Positions 1 through 12,600 of a stretch of DNA of 64,000 bases are shown here, piece after piece. Position 1 is the stretch's first letter, and every line of letters starts with the position of its first letter. A program made the translations under genes and the position numbers. Source of the DNA: Serendipita indica DSM 11827 (Eukaryota > Basidiomycota > Agaricomycetes > Sebacinales > Serendipitaceae); NCBI GenBank assembly GCA_910890315.1, contig CAJVGD010000001.1:2170001-2234000 (forward strand), read 5' to 3'. The notes beneath the pieces are model-generated. The model saw nothing but the letters and a program-made list of their open reading frames with translations. It did not search any database and was not told the origin of the DNA.

Positions 1-1
1 G

Positions 2-199
2 ACAACAGACTCTGGACAAGTCTATCTGTCTGAAGAGAGCAAGGCGGCAGAGATTATCACTGCCAAGTGCAGTGCCATCAATATTAGCATTCCGGGTGGA
101 CCTGATGGAGATTATGTGGAGAAGCCAATACCGGAGATGCTGCGGACGGTCATCCAGGATGGCAAGCTCGTGACGTCGATTGTAGAGCATAGCGCATAA
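2..199 (+). CDS. Adenylyl cyclase-associated protein (CAP/Srv2), C-terminal end, 5' part outside window
   Basis: The first 65 codons are the tail of CAP, the actin-monomer recycling protein that works with cofilin and, in fungi, links to adenylyl cyclase. The reading contains the run DSGQVYLSEES, followed by a stretch ending PEMLRTVIQDGKLVTSIVEH and a TAA stop. This matches the C-terminal beta-helix (CARP) domain of CAP, in which a late QIYLS-type strand and a final KLVT-(T/S)-(V/I)-E segment are conserved. The rest of the gene lies upstream of the window. GCN1 follows about 145 bases later on the same strand. The family call is firm; only the last third of the CARP domain can be seen. Confidence 0.85.
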   Translation, partial: TTDSGQVYLSEESKAAEIITAKCSAINISIPGGPDGDYVEKPIPEMLRTVIQDGKLVTSIVEHSA

Positions 200-343
200 A
201 TTTTATTTGGGATATCTCACTGGGACATTCTGCGTGCTCGGCGCCTTTGCCACTCGGAGAGTTGAAGCTTGAACTCAAACTTCGTCGTGGCCTCGACGCG
301 GCAAAGTCTCAAGAAGCTAAAGGCAGCTGTTCCAGACGCTGGA

Positions 344-3300
344 ATGAGCAAGCAAGAGATTTTAAGTTGGACACAACGCGTGGAAAACGATGAAGAGGAC
401 GATCAGCTGCCCGTAGAGTTTGATTGGACAAGGTTGGAGGATGATTGGAGCGGCTTTATGCTCTTTGCTCAGCAACAGTTGCTCAACTCGAGTACAAAGC
501 TTCGGACGGGATTCATCAATGGAAGATTGATTCCATTGGCGGCACGCGCTGGTCAGTTTGACGCGACGCCGTTTGATTGATCGGCTAATCGCGAATAACA
601 TGAATAGATTTTAGTATGTCTCAGACAATGGATATGTTCAAACTCGTCATCGTTACTCTGCCACGATATATCGATGCTCCCTCGCGACTCGCTGCACTAA
701 AGATGGCTGAAACGATGGTTCGACGAGACGAATTACGTGGGAAACCTGAAGGAGAAGCTGATGTGAGCAAAATGGGTGCGCATCTGAAACCATTGCCTTG
801 TCCGAATCTAAGGTCCCGTAGGCGTGAGTGAGCAAATTATTGGGTGGCTCAACGTCGAGGCGACACGGATGAGTAAATCATCTGGGTAAATAACATTGTT
901 TGGAGGAATGCATGCTGATGGAGAGATTTCAAGTGCTATCGCATCCTCTCATGTAGCCGTCCTTCATACTTGGACGTGTCATCTCTACACGATCATGGTG
1001 GAATTGGATGAACACTTTACGAAGTCTCCAGCGTGGACAAAACTTGTCACTGCCATGGCACTCTTACTTGACCTTCTCTTGGATACGCAAGTCACGACCA
1101 AGGAACCGTTGAGGAAGAGTGCTGTTGTGCAACAGAGACGAGCGATTAGATCTGTAAGCTGATTTGTTGAACGCACCTATCATCCTGACTTGAACATAGT
1201 CTCCAGAGCACATCAAGCCCCTCGTAGCTGCCTGCACAGTGTCCACTGGAAGTACGCCAAGTGATATACGCAACGCACCGCTCATAGGGACGGCCTACGA
1301 TGTCACCCTGCATTTGAAAGACTCGGAAAAACGTCAGCAACTCCTTGGGGATCTCAAGGTGATTCGCATTGACTGATCTATTGTCCACGTCTAAAATAGT
1401 TTGCATAGACACCTTTTCTCCAATTTTACATTGGATCCATCCTATCCTCCAAAACCGCACCTCCGACTCAATCTCTGGTCAGCCTGCCGGCCTCAGAATT
1501 ATGTAGCTGACCTACAGACAGAATGCCTTCGTGAGCTTCATCGGAGATGGAGTCGACCCGGGTATTTTCTCCACTCAGTTGATGCCTGTCATCGAAAAGA
1601 TGCTTCTACGCTCGCCAGAGGTGTGCTTACCGAGTATGTGGGGAGCTTCATTTCCTTCTGATAAATATCCTTACCCACTCCTTAGCGATCACGAGCCTCT
1701 TCCAACATTATAAACTCCGCATATCCTCGGATGAATTCAAGCGCCTGCTAACATCGATTCTGAATTGCTCAAAATCCAGCAACCCTCTCATCCGAACGGG
1801 GGCAGTCCAGTTATGGAGGGCACTCATATCTAGAGATGTCGAAAGCTCTGATCTGAAATATGCCCTGGACATCATTTCTGCTCCCGTCAAGACTGGCAAG
1901 TCGAATGGCGTGGATCACCGCCAGGCTTTGTACTCGATGATTCCCAATATTCCAAGCCGTGATGATCTATGCGTTGACGTTGCTGGGACCACATTCGCAC
2001 TGTGGGAGAAAGAGACGAGCGAGGTTGCTATCTCCACACTCGCTGAGGCATCCTCGAGCCACCTGGCGGACCTTCTACGACGTGGTACTGCTTTGGGTGA
2101 CAAAACAGAGTCAATCATAGTCAAAGAAGCTGCTTCGGTCAAACCGGCACAGCGTAGAGCAATGCTCACTCTCATCGGAGAAGCATTCTGGGCTCTTCAT
2201 ACGGGCGGAGACTCTCAGTCAGAAAGTGCGAGTGCGCTTCTCAAGAAGCTGGAATCAGGCCTCCTCAAGCTGCTAAAGGACGCGTCGATATCAACTGTTG
2301 TGCAGGGAGTGGTCGACCATTGGATTGCACTCCTTCTCGTACTCCGCCAAACGGGTGAGTCGGCTTAATTTCATATATGATTGCTTCATGATCGCCTCAG
2401 GTAGCTCCACTCATTCCTCCACGTTACTCCAAGGTATCCTGTTTCCTTCCGGGAAGCCATCTTTCCTATACTCGGAGAAGAATTATCAGAAGGTCGACGA
2501 TCCGAAAGAGGCAATATGGCTACTTCGAGTTCTTGATACCTTGACTACGCATTCTGATGATCTTGTCCGTCAGGAGAAGGCAAGGTAGGAAAGAAGTGGA
2601 GAAGCGAACTTAGCTAACGATCCGCAGTCTTTATTTTGGCCAAACCCTGCTATGGCTGGCAGTCGATCACCCATCTCCAACAATTCGTCGCGAGACTTTA
2701 TCAACGCTCAAGCGTCTTTCAGCCGCCATTCCGGTGCCTATTAGCAACGCCATCAACCTGGCCAGCAACAATCTACTGTTCGGGGACAGCAAGCAGGCCA
2801 AAGAGGAGGAATCGTCTCCTCATCGCTCCTTGAGACTATCAGCTGCTCTGCTGAGCTCTGCAAATCTTGCCAATCAGGTGGAGGAAGTGAAGGAAAAGCT
2901 GATTGTTGACCTGTTTCTTGTATCGCATCACCCTGTGCTATGTGAGTGTGAATATCGTCAATAGTACCCTTCTCATCCACCTAGCGCGAGCAGGAGAAGC
3001 TTTGTGGATCGAACTGGCGCAACATGCGCAACTTGATCCTCATTTAGTGGTCACGAGACACCTGGATGCACTCAAGTCAACGGTAGATGAGGGTCTGGCT
3101 TTTGCAGAGGTAAGAGTGCCAAACAACGAAGCTTTTTTTAGAATATTCACCCTTCCTCGTAAGGGCAAGCATCGAGATTCAGCGTTGCGTGCTTTGGGTA
3201 CACTGACCCTTGTCGCACCGGTGGAAACGCTACCCATCTACATAGAGCGGGCCAACCAACTATTGGACCCAACACCATTGCACTCGTTAGGAGAATTTGA

Positions 3301-6300
3301 GCTCGGTGTTTGGGCAACGCCTGCTGGCACAGCGTTTCTTGATGGTGAGCACCAAAGGTATGAATCGGGGATGGACTAACCCAAGTTCAGTTCTCGCGAA
3401 TAAGAAGGGAGGGAGTACTGTCGAGAAAGGGAAGGATGCGAAAATCAAACAATGGGAGGATGAAGTTCGCAAATCACTGGCTCAAAAGAAGGCGGCTGCG
3501 CCCACGCTCTCCAAACAAGAAAAGGCTCTTGTCGATGCCCAGCTCGAGAAAGAGGAGGCCGTCAGAGCGAGGCTAAAGTCCATCCAAAAGAACATCAAGG
3601 ACGGTCTGTCCATCATCAAGGCCATTCTCGCTTCGCGAACGGAGCAATCAGAAATGTCACTACACATACTGGCGTCTCTCCTCATGAGAGGAGTAGTACA
3701 GCTGGGAGCACCCCTTGTAGAAGCAGAGGCAATTCAAACATATCTGGTTGGTTGCTGTTCAAATAATATGAGACCTCTGACTCGCATCTAGGAAATCTTT
3801 GATTTTGCGTCGGATCGTCTGGATACGCTCCGTATCTGGGTGGGTGTGGCCAACTTACGTGCTAACGATGTGGAGCACATTCCCGAACGCTACACTGGAG
3901 AACCACTGAATTGTGAGTCTAGACGCAGGGATGGAAGCCTGTGCTAAAGTTGGCCCTAAGCTCTCGTTGGACGACTACTCTACCGTATCAAATCACTATC
4001 GGAACAGACGCCGTTTGATGGAGTTACATTCTCGCTGTTCTGGCCTACGCTTCACAGAATCGTTGAGAAAGGTGGAGTCTCCGTCGAGACGGAGGACGAT
4101 GCCGTAGAACAAATGCTACTGAGCTTGGAGATTATCCGAGCCCATTCTTCCCAGTGTGCGTATCGTGTTTGCTTACTGTGCACAGCTGATATACTACAGT
4201 CTCCGACCCTCTCTATCCGCGGCAATCTATTTGTGAAACTCTCGTTCACCTCATTGCGAATCAACCAAAGGTATCAAGAGATGCCGTATCTGGTCTCCTC
4301 GAGGCCACAGAGGCAATGCGGGACTCTGCGACGGAGACAGAGAAGGATCAGCTTGTCCAGAGTACATTGAGCCAGGAAGTGTTCGTACGTAATGCATGCT
4401 TACAGGCTTTGCAGGTAATGTTCTCTCTGGGACAATACGCTTTTCTAACTTGTTCTAGTCCTTCGATTTCACCGAGCGCGATTGGATCCCAGCCATCTGG
4501 CTTGCGTGCCACGACGAGGACGATCAAAATGCAAATTTGGCGCGTCAGCTCTGGGTGGAAAATGGTTTAGACGTGCCTGAGGATTTCCTATCTCCTCTTC
4601 TCTCATATCTCAGTACGTCTAGTCTTTCACTGGGGTTGACCTAACCAATTGCAGGTCATACGAATAGCTACGTTCGACGTAGTAGCGCAGCATCATTCAC
4701 AGAATCTCTGGAAAGCTGGCCAACATCCAGTTCTGGAGCCGTACTTGCACTGCAAGACTATTATCGAGAAAAGGCCAAGCTTCTAGTTCCTGAATACGAT
4801 CAATTTGTCAGTCTAGGTAGTAAATCGGCGTCTGCACTGCTGACATATACCAGGGTATGGTGATTCCCGAGACTCTTGATCGCAAGGATCCTTGGGAGGC
4901 ACGCCTCGCGGTGGCAGATGCCTTTCATCACATGGCAGAATCCATACCGGAGACCGACGTCGAATCACTATTTAAATTCTTCATCGAAGACGAAGCGTTG
5001 GGAGACAGGCATGGCGACGTCCGACGGCGCATGCTTGAAGCTGGAATGGCTGTAATCCAGCTACATGGAAAGTCAAGATTACCTGGTTTGATATCCATAT
5101 TCGAAACCCACCTCGGATCGTCAAAGCCAACAGCTACAGATACAGGAGATCACATTCGACAAGCCGTCGTCATCCTACTTGGAGGACTGGCGCAACATCT
5201 TGAAAAGACCGACCCACGAGTCAAAGAGGTTGTCAATAGGCTTATCGAGGCATTAAAGACCCCCAGCGAAGTCGTTCAAGAATCAGTCGCGGACTGCTTG
5301 ACACCTCTCGCCCCGCTCGTTGAGGATGAAGCCAGTGATCTTATCGATCGACTGTACGCGGAACTGACTACAAGCCCTAAATATGCTTCTCGGCGTGGGG
5401 CAGCCTATGGCATTGCCGGTATCATTCGTGGTATCGGAATTGTTGGCATCCAACGATTCAACATCATTCGTCGTCTCCGAGACGCTGCTGCGGATAAGAA
5501 GAGCTACGAAGCTCGCCAAGGAGCATCCTTTGCCCTTGAAACTCTGGCGCGAATTCTTGGACGCGGCTTTGAGCCGTACGTCGTTCAGCTCCTTCCCCTC
5601 ATCCTCACATCATTTGGAGATGCAAACCCGGAGGTTAGAGAGGCAACAATTGATGCCTCGAAGGTGATAATGGGTAAACTTTCGGGGTATGGTGTGAAAC
5701 AGATCATGCCCAAGGTGATGGAAGGGTTGGAGGAGCGCCAATGGCGCACCAAGAAGGTATGCCCATGGCAGTGACTTTTGGAATATCAATCTCAAAGTTC
5801 ACAGGGGTCTGTGGAACTTCTCGGATCAATGGCATTCTGCGCTCCCAAGCAGCTCTCCTCAGCACTTCCAACTGTCGTCCCACAACTGACCCTCGTTCTC
5901 ACAGACTCGCACGCTCAAGTCCGGGCAGCGGGTAGTAAAAGCCTGAAGCAGTTCGGGGAGGTCATCAGCAATCCAGAAATTCATTCACTCGTACCGACTC
6001 TCCTCAAAGCGTTGGTTGATCCAGAAAAGACACCAAATGCCTTGAGTGCACTACTGAAGAAGTCGTTTGTTCATTACATCGACTCTGCATCCCTCGCTAT
6101 CGTAAGCCCTGAATATTGCTAGAGGCACGCTGACTCCGTTAGGTTATTCCGATCATTGAACGCGGCCTACGTGAACGAGGCGCGGATACAAAGCGAAAAG
6201 CGACGCAGATCGTCGGCCAAATGGCAGGCTTGACGGACTCCAAGGACTTCATCCCATATCTATCTCGTCTTCTGCCCCTGGTGCACACTGTACTCGTTGA

Positions 6301-9300
6301 CCCAGTACCCGAGGCCCGAGCCACGGCAGCCAAAGCGCTTGGTACTCTCGTTGAGCGATTGGGAGAAGGACAATTCCCCGATCTTGTTCAAGATCTTCTC
6401 AAAACGCTCAGGAGTGACACGTCGGGTGTCGATCGACAAGGTGCTGCTCAAGGGCTTAGTGAAGTGTTGTCGGGATTGGGAATGGAGAGACTTGAAGGCT
6501 TACTCCCCGACATCATTTCCAGCACTAGCAGCCCACGGTCGTACGTTCGTGAGGGATTCATGTCATTACTGGTCTACTTGCCAGCTACATTTGGCACCCG
6601 CTTCCAGCCTCATCTCGCCAAGATTATCCCTCCAATCCTACGGGGGTTGGCGGATACAGAAGAATACGTACGGGAGGCATCGATGAAAGCCGGGCGCATG
6701 ATCGTTGTCAATTATTCCAGCAAGGCAGTCGACCTGCTCCTCCCAGAATTGGAGCTAGGCATCTTCGATTCTGGCTGGCGTATCAGGGTGAGTCCATCCC
6801 GGCCCGTTGATTTATTCTAAAAACGACTAGCAATCGTCCATTACGCTGATCGGAGAACTCCTGTTCCGCTTATCCGGTATCAGTGGCAAAGCAGAGCTGG
6901 AAGAGGAGGAAGAAGAGGCAGATGCCGTCGTCGCAGAGAGTTCCCGCAAAGTTCTCATCGATATTCTTGGCAAAGAACGCCGTGACAGGGTGTTGGGCGC
7001 TCTTTATCTTGTGCGGCAAGATGCTGTTGCGGCGGTACGCTCGGCGTCCATTCATATTTGGAAAGCTCTCGTCAGCAATACGCCACGGACCGGTATGATG
7101 CTCTATTTTCGAGTAAAAGGTACTAATTAGCGCAATAGTGAGGGAGATTCTCCCAACTTTGATGAATCAAATCGTGGATCTGCTCTCTATGCCTCATGGA
7201 GATCAGCGAGAGGTTTGTACACATTATTATGCCGTATCTCTTACTGACAGCGCATAGACTGCTGCGAGGACGATTGGTGAACTTTGCCGCAAGTTCGGTG
7301 AAAGGATCTTGGGCGACATGCTCCCGATACTGCAGCGTGGCTCCAAAAGCTCTGACACTCGTATTCGTGAAGGTGTCTGCTTGGCCATGAGCGAGATAAT
7401 GTATGTACGTTTTGTGCGCTGATTGTCACTTAACCCCCATCAGATCAAATTCTACAGATACGCAGCGAGAGGATCACGAAGATGAGATTATTGGAATTGT
7501 GCGACGGTCACTCGTGGACAATGCGAGCAACGTTCGTGCTGCTGCCGCTGTTGCCTTTGATGTGCTGCAAGATGTCATGGGCGCGAAGGCCATTGATGAG
7601 ACCATTCCAACGCTCTTAGAAGCACTAAGACAACCGGGAGAGAGTTCAGGCACTGCCCTTCAAGCCCTCAAAGAAGTCATGACTGTGAGTTTTGGGGGTT
7701 ATCTGCGACCGGATTCTGATCATGTCCCAGGTCCGAGCGTCCACTGTGTTCCCAGTTCTCATACCGACTCTCATTTCAACACCTATGACCGCTTTCAACG
7801 CGCGAGCACTTGCTTCACTTGTTACAGTGGCGGGAAATGCACTCTCCAAGCGACTCACAGTCATTTTGACGGCTCTCATTCGTGCAGTGGAACATGAAAG
7901 CGATGATGAACTGAAGGAGAGTGTTCAAGAGGCTGTTAGCGCTCTTCTCGGATCGATTGGAGACATGGAAGGCCTCCAGACCTTGATGCTTCTACTCGCG
8001 GGATGGTGAGTCACCTTACCATGCCTTTTTTATGAAACTTAAGTTTGCCAGGGTGAAGAATGAATCGTGGAACCGCAGAGTGTCGGCACTGCATTTCTTC
8101 GAGACCTTCTGTAAAGTGGCCACCATTGATTTCTCGCTATATCGGCCAGACTGGGTCCGTTACCTAGTGAGTCTGATGGATGACCGCCAAGAAGAGGTCC
8201 ATCGTGCTGCGGTTGCTGCCTTTGAGGCATTCGTCAAGTCTATCGAAAAGGACGAGCTTGACTCTGTCGTGGTGACATTGCGTCGCACAATCGAAAGCAC
8301 TGGAGCTCCTGGAAGAACGGTTCCCGGATTCAACCTCAAGGGCAGCGTCAGCTCTATGGTCCCCATTGTCATTGCCGGGCTCACTGGTGGCAACAACGAG
8401 CAGCGAGAACAAGCTGCATATGCGATTGGAGACTTGGTGGAGCGAACTGAGGAAAGCGCATTCAAGCCATATGTCGTGCCATTCACGGGCCCTCTCATCC
8501 GTGTTGCGACTCAGGCGACCGCCTTTCCCCCAGGCGTCAAGGTGGCGATTCTCAAGTCGTTGACAACAATGCTCGAGCATATTCCTGCTCACGTCAAACC
8601 ATTCTTCCCTCAACTGTCGAGAACGTTTGTCAAATCGTGTAGCGACCCATCGTCTCTCGCAGTTCGCAATGCTGCTGCAAAGGCTTTGGGAACGTTGACA
8701 AAGAGCAGTCAAATACGAATCGACGGTCTCGTAACAGAGCTCATCACGACTGCTCAAGGGGCAGACGACGATGCAATTGCTGCTTCGATGATCCTGGCCC
8801 TAGCCTATGTAGTTCGCCACGCAATTGGCGTGATGAACTCGGCTTCCAAAGAGGCATGCCTGTCAGTGATAGAATCTGCTTTCCGTGAACGGCATGACGG
8901 TACGTAACCATGTGTCGAGTATGGTCAATCTGAGCGCTTCCTAGATCCCTATCTTCATGCAACCGCGACGTTGTTCACCAGTTTGGAGACGGAGCCAGAG
9001 TTGCTGCGACCCATCGTACAGTAAATGATTTCCCCCGGTTCTTATGACAATTCTAACATTGTTTCAAGGTCGAACATTCTGCAGGGTACACCTCCAAGTA
9101 TCCTGTCGAGCCTCATCATCCTCCACGTTGTAGAAGATGCACCAAAGCTATTCTACACTATGGAATGCGTCCCTTCTGTCCTCAGGAAGATTGTAGAGAG
9201 CATTGGAGAGCCTGTCCCTGGTATCTCGAGGCCGGCTCGAGAGGCGAAAGAATTGACTCGGTCTACACCTCCGTATTGTGACGACGATATCGTCCATGCG

Positions 9301-9315
9301 ACATTTGGTTCGTAG
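344..9315 (+). CDS. GCN1: GCN1, HEAT-repeat activator of the eIF2alpha kinase Gcn2 (many exons)
   Basis: This very large HEAT-repeat protein binds ribosomes and Gcn2 and is needed for Gcn2 activation during amino-acid starvation. About 20-25 exons separated by short introns cover 9 kb, consistent with the usual 2,600-2,700 residues. The N-terminal part has [14 protein letters not shown] and [14 protein letters not shown]. The centre (about 4860-6900) carries the eEF3-like HEAT block with [36 protein letters not shown] and [16 protein letters not shown]. The C-terminal block (8050-8900) has [19 protein letters not shown], in the region that contacts the Gcn2 RWD domain in yeast. The ATG at 344 was chosen because it is in frame with exon 1, whose intron (552-607) joins to the next exon with frame kept. 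The last exon ends at the stop at 9313-9315. The start is the least certain part. Confidence 0.9.
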
Positions 9316-9683
9316 TGTTGATTTGCAAGTGTATGCGTGATCTAGTGGTGCAAGTAACCGACAACGATTCATTGAGGCTAGTGATGCGACTCGTCGCTTG
9401 GACGTAACAGCGGGGCCGGCACCACCTTCGCTTACAGTTAAACTTTAGATTAAATAATTGACAAACGTGTCTCAAGGATTCTCTTACAGGCCGACGTTGT
9501 CTTGGCCAAGGTCGCCACCCTTATTTGCTCACTTTTGGCCACGACCATAATCGCTGGCCTGCCGCCGTTGAACACCTTGAACGTTTGCGGCCCCTTAAAC
9601 AATCGATAGCAGCCTATTAGGCTTACTGGTCGCTCCTTTACTGCCCAAGTAACACGGTTCAACCGCCGCGACGCGCAGGATTG
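9316..9683. other. Intergenic region between GCN1 and the formin gene
   Basis: About 370 bases hold the GCN1 3' end and the formin promoter/leader. I see no open frame with coding character, no repeat and no clear TATA box. Confidence 0.5.
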
Positions 9684-12600
9684 ATGGATTCTCTGTTCGG
9701 AAGGAGCAAGAAGCTAACAAAGGCCCATCGTCCATCTGCTACAGGCTCAGAACTCAGCGAAAGATCAGTTCCATATGATCGTGTCGGCGCTGGACGAGCT
9801 CCCGTCCAAGTGGGCACAGTCTCGCAGGGGCTCAGAGCGTCCGGAGCCATCTCTGCTCCCATCACAAATCCAACATTGACACTGGATGGAACAGATCTCA
9901 ACTTGCACACCATGGCACGCGCAAGACACGAGCGAGAACAGACATATGGGCTACCATCCACGAGCTCAAACGAAGATTCCGCTCGGGATTCCACTCAGGG
10001 CTCTGGTGGTATCAAAATGTTGAGAAAGAGGAGTGGTGGCGAGAGCAGTTTTGCTGCAAGTAGCTCGTCTGCTGCCCGGCGCCGGGGCGATTCAGACGCG
10101 ACGGGCCCTACGACTCCCTATTCCGGTAGAGGAAATTTGGCTGATTTTGGCACTTATCCAATATCCCCCACCTCGTCTTCGCGATCCAGCAATCTTCCCA
10201 GCAATCGGAGCTTGGCCTCGGCCAGACCAGGAGAGCAATCGTTTGGCCCAGAAGCGGGAACACCACGATACGCGTCTTCGGTACTCTCCAATGGCTCAGA
10301 AGCCGTCAGTAGCATGACATCTCAGCTACGCGAACACTTGCCTCATTCGGTGCGAGAGTCGCTCAACCACCTACGTCAATCGTATTATGGTGTAACAGGG
10401 CTACGACGGGGCCTAGTGGAGAATTCCAGCTACAACGTCCCGAATCCGCCGAGGAAATTGATGCCATGTTCGAACGCGTCAAATCAGAGCGGGATATCGG
10501 GGATGCCGGAAACATGACAATGGACCAGAAATGGGGAATTGTTCACGCGCACGAGCACGATAGATGGCTACAACAGAAGAAGAGAGATGCACAAATGAAG
10601 CGCGGTGCAGCCACGGCGTCGGGACAACCCACCGTTTTTGCAAAGGATACACCCGAGTGGTATCTCAAGAAGTTTATGGATCAGACTATTACGGCGAAGC
10701 ACGTCGGAAGTCTGACCGTTTCATTGCGAACTCTGCCCATCGAGTGAGCTAGCCTGGGTCTTTTTTTGGGAGGCTTGCTAATCCCGATGCAGTTGGATGC
10801 ATCATTTCATCGAACTACAAGGCAACCAAGTGGTTGCAAGAGCACTTGGCACGATTTCGAAAAAAGGCTCCCTACGGTATGCCGTCGACTTTTAGCCAAT
10901 AAGGCGACTGACATTGCCAAGACGAAATGCAGACGTCGAACTAGAATACGAACTACTCAAGTGCTTGAAGCTTCTACTCAACTACGAGGTCGGCATTCCT
11001 CGCACTCTGCTTCCACAATACTCACATACTTGCAGAGCGGAGCAGATGATGCCGTAGCTCACCCTTCCACTATTAACGCTATTGCATGCTCGTTGAGCAC
11101 GATGCATATTCCATCAAGACGACTGGTTGCCGAGATTCTGACATTCCTATGTTACTACAACAATGGAGTGGCACATGAGTCTGTACTCAAAGCGATGGAC
11201 GCTCTGAGTGCAGAAAACAACGAAACAGGACGGTACGACTTTTGGTTCCAGTCGCTACTTGCTACGTTGTCCGGAAGAGGAAAGATGGGCAGTCTAGTCG
11301 GAGCGAGCCAAGACGTCAAGAAGCATGGTGGCCACGAAGCTACGCTCACCGAGTATGCAGTAAGTGGATACGAGCCTCCGTCTATCCTTTTTACTGACGC
11401 CGACTAGCAAAGTAATCTTATCCTTATCAATGGAATTCTTACTGTGGACGATTTCGAGCTCCGGCTGCATTACCGGTCTCAAATGGAGGCGGCTGGTCTG
11501 CGCAAAATCCTCGACGTATGCCACCAATTCCAACACGACTCGCTGGAGAAGCAGATTGCCTCGTATGAGAAACTTGCGGCTGCGGACCAGGAAGTGTTGT
11601 TACAAAACTTTGATCAAGAGGTTTTGCGCGATCTTTCGGATCCGTACGACGTCTATCGTGCGATCATGTCGTCTGTCGAAGGAACGCCGGCATATCCCTA
11701 CTTCCTATCGTCACTACAGCATCTCTTGCTTATTCGAGCCGAGGCGGATACCAAGACGCGATACTATCAACTAATCGACGAATTGGTCACTTCGATAGTG
11801 CTGGACAAGAAGCAAGATTTTTCTGGTGGCCTTTCGTCTGTCGTTGGAGTGTCCGTAGCACGTCTCGTCGCACAATTTGGAGAGCAAGAGCGCTCGCGAA
11901 TAGCTGAAGAGGAAGCGAGCAATGCCCGTCGAGAAGCCAACGAGCTTCGTCTTCAGAAAGAAAAGCTCGAGGAAGAGATCGCGGCTGGAGGGGATGGGCT
12001 CGTTGGAATGTTAAAGGAAAAACTTTCGACGGCGGAAGAGAAGCTCCGAGTTTCGAGAATGACCACCGACTCGTTGCAGGCACGACTCGCGGAACAGAAG
12101 CGTGGATATGAAGAGCAGATTGCCCAACTCGAGCTTCAAATCTTTGAACTATTCCGTATGATTCGGGAAGGTGGCATCAGTTCGCGAACGACTGGAACGG
12201 ACGGGGCCGTTCTTGACCGAAACGAGCTCATTACTACGTTGGAGAAACAAATGGAACGAAGAAAGACTATCGGCATCCTCGAAGGCCGGCACCGTAAAAA
12301 GGGCGGGGTTGGTCGAGGGGATGCCATCGCCGAGGAAGAGGAAGAGGATGACACTGGAGGGGATATGACTTTGCGATCTGTCCCACCTATTCCTGGCGAC
12401 CTTTCGAGGAGGGCGGTTACCAGTAGTAAAAATCGGCGATTGAAGGGTCCTGCTAATGCACCGTTGGAACGGAGTTCACAATTTATGGACGCCGAAGACG
12501 AACGGGAGCGCCAGCACATGGAGGAAAACCTGGCTAAAGGCACAGATATGGTGGTACGTAGACGCGATCTATTTTAGGTTGGTTTCTTACGTTTTGATTC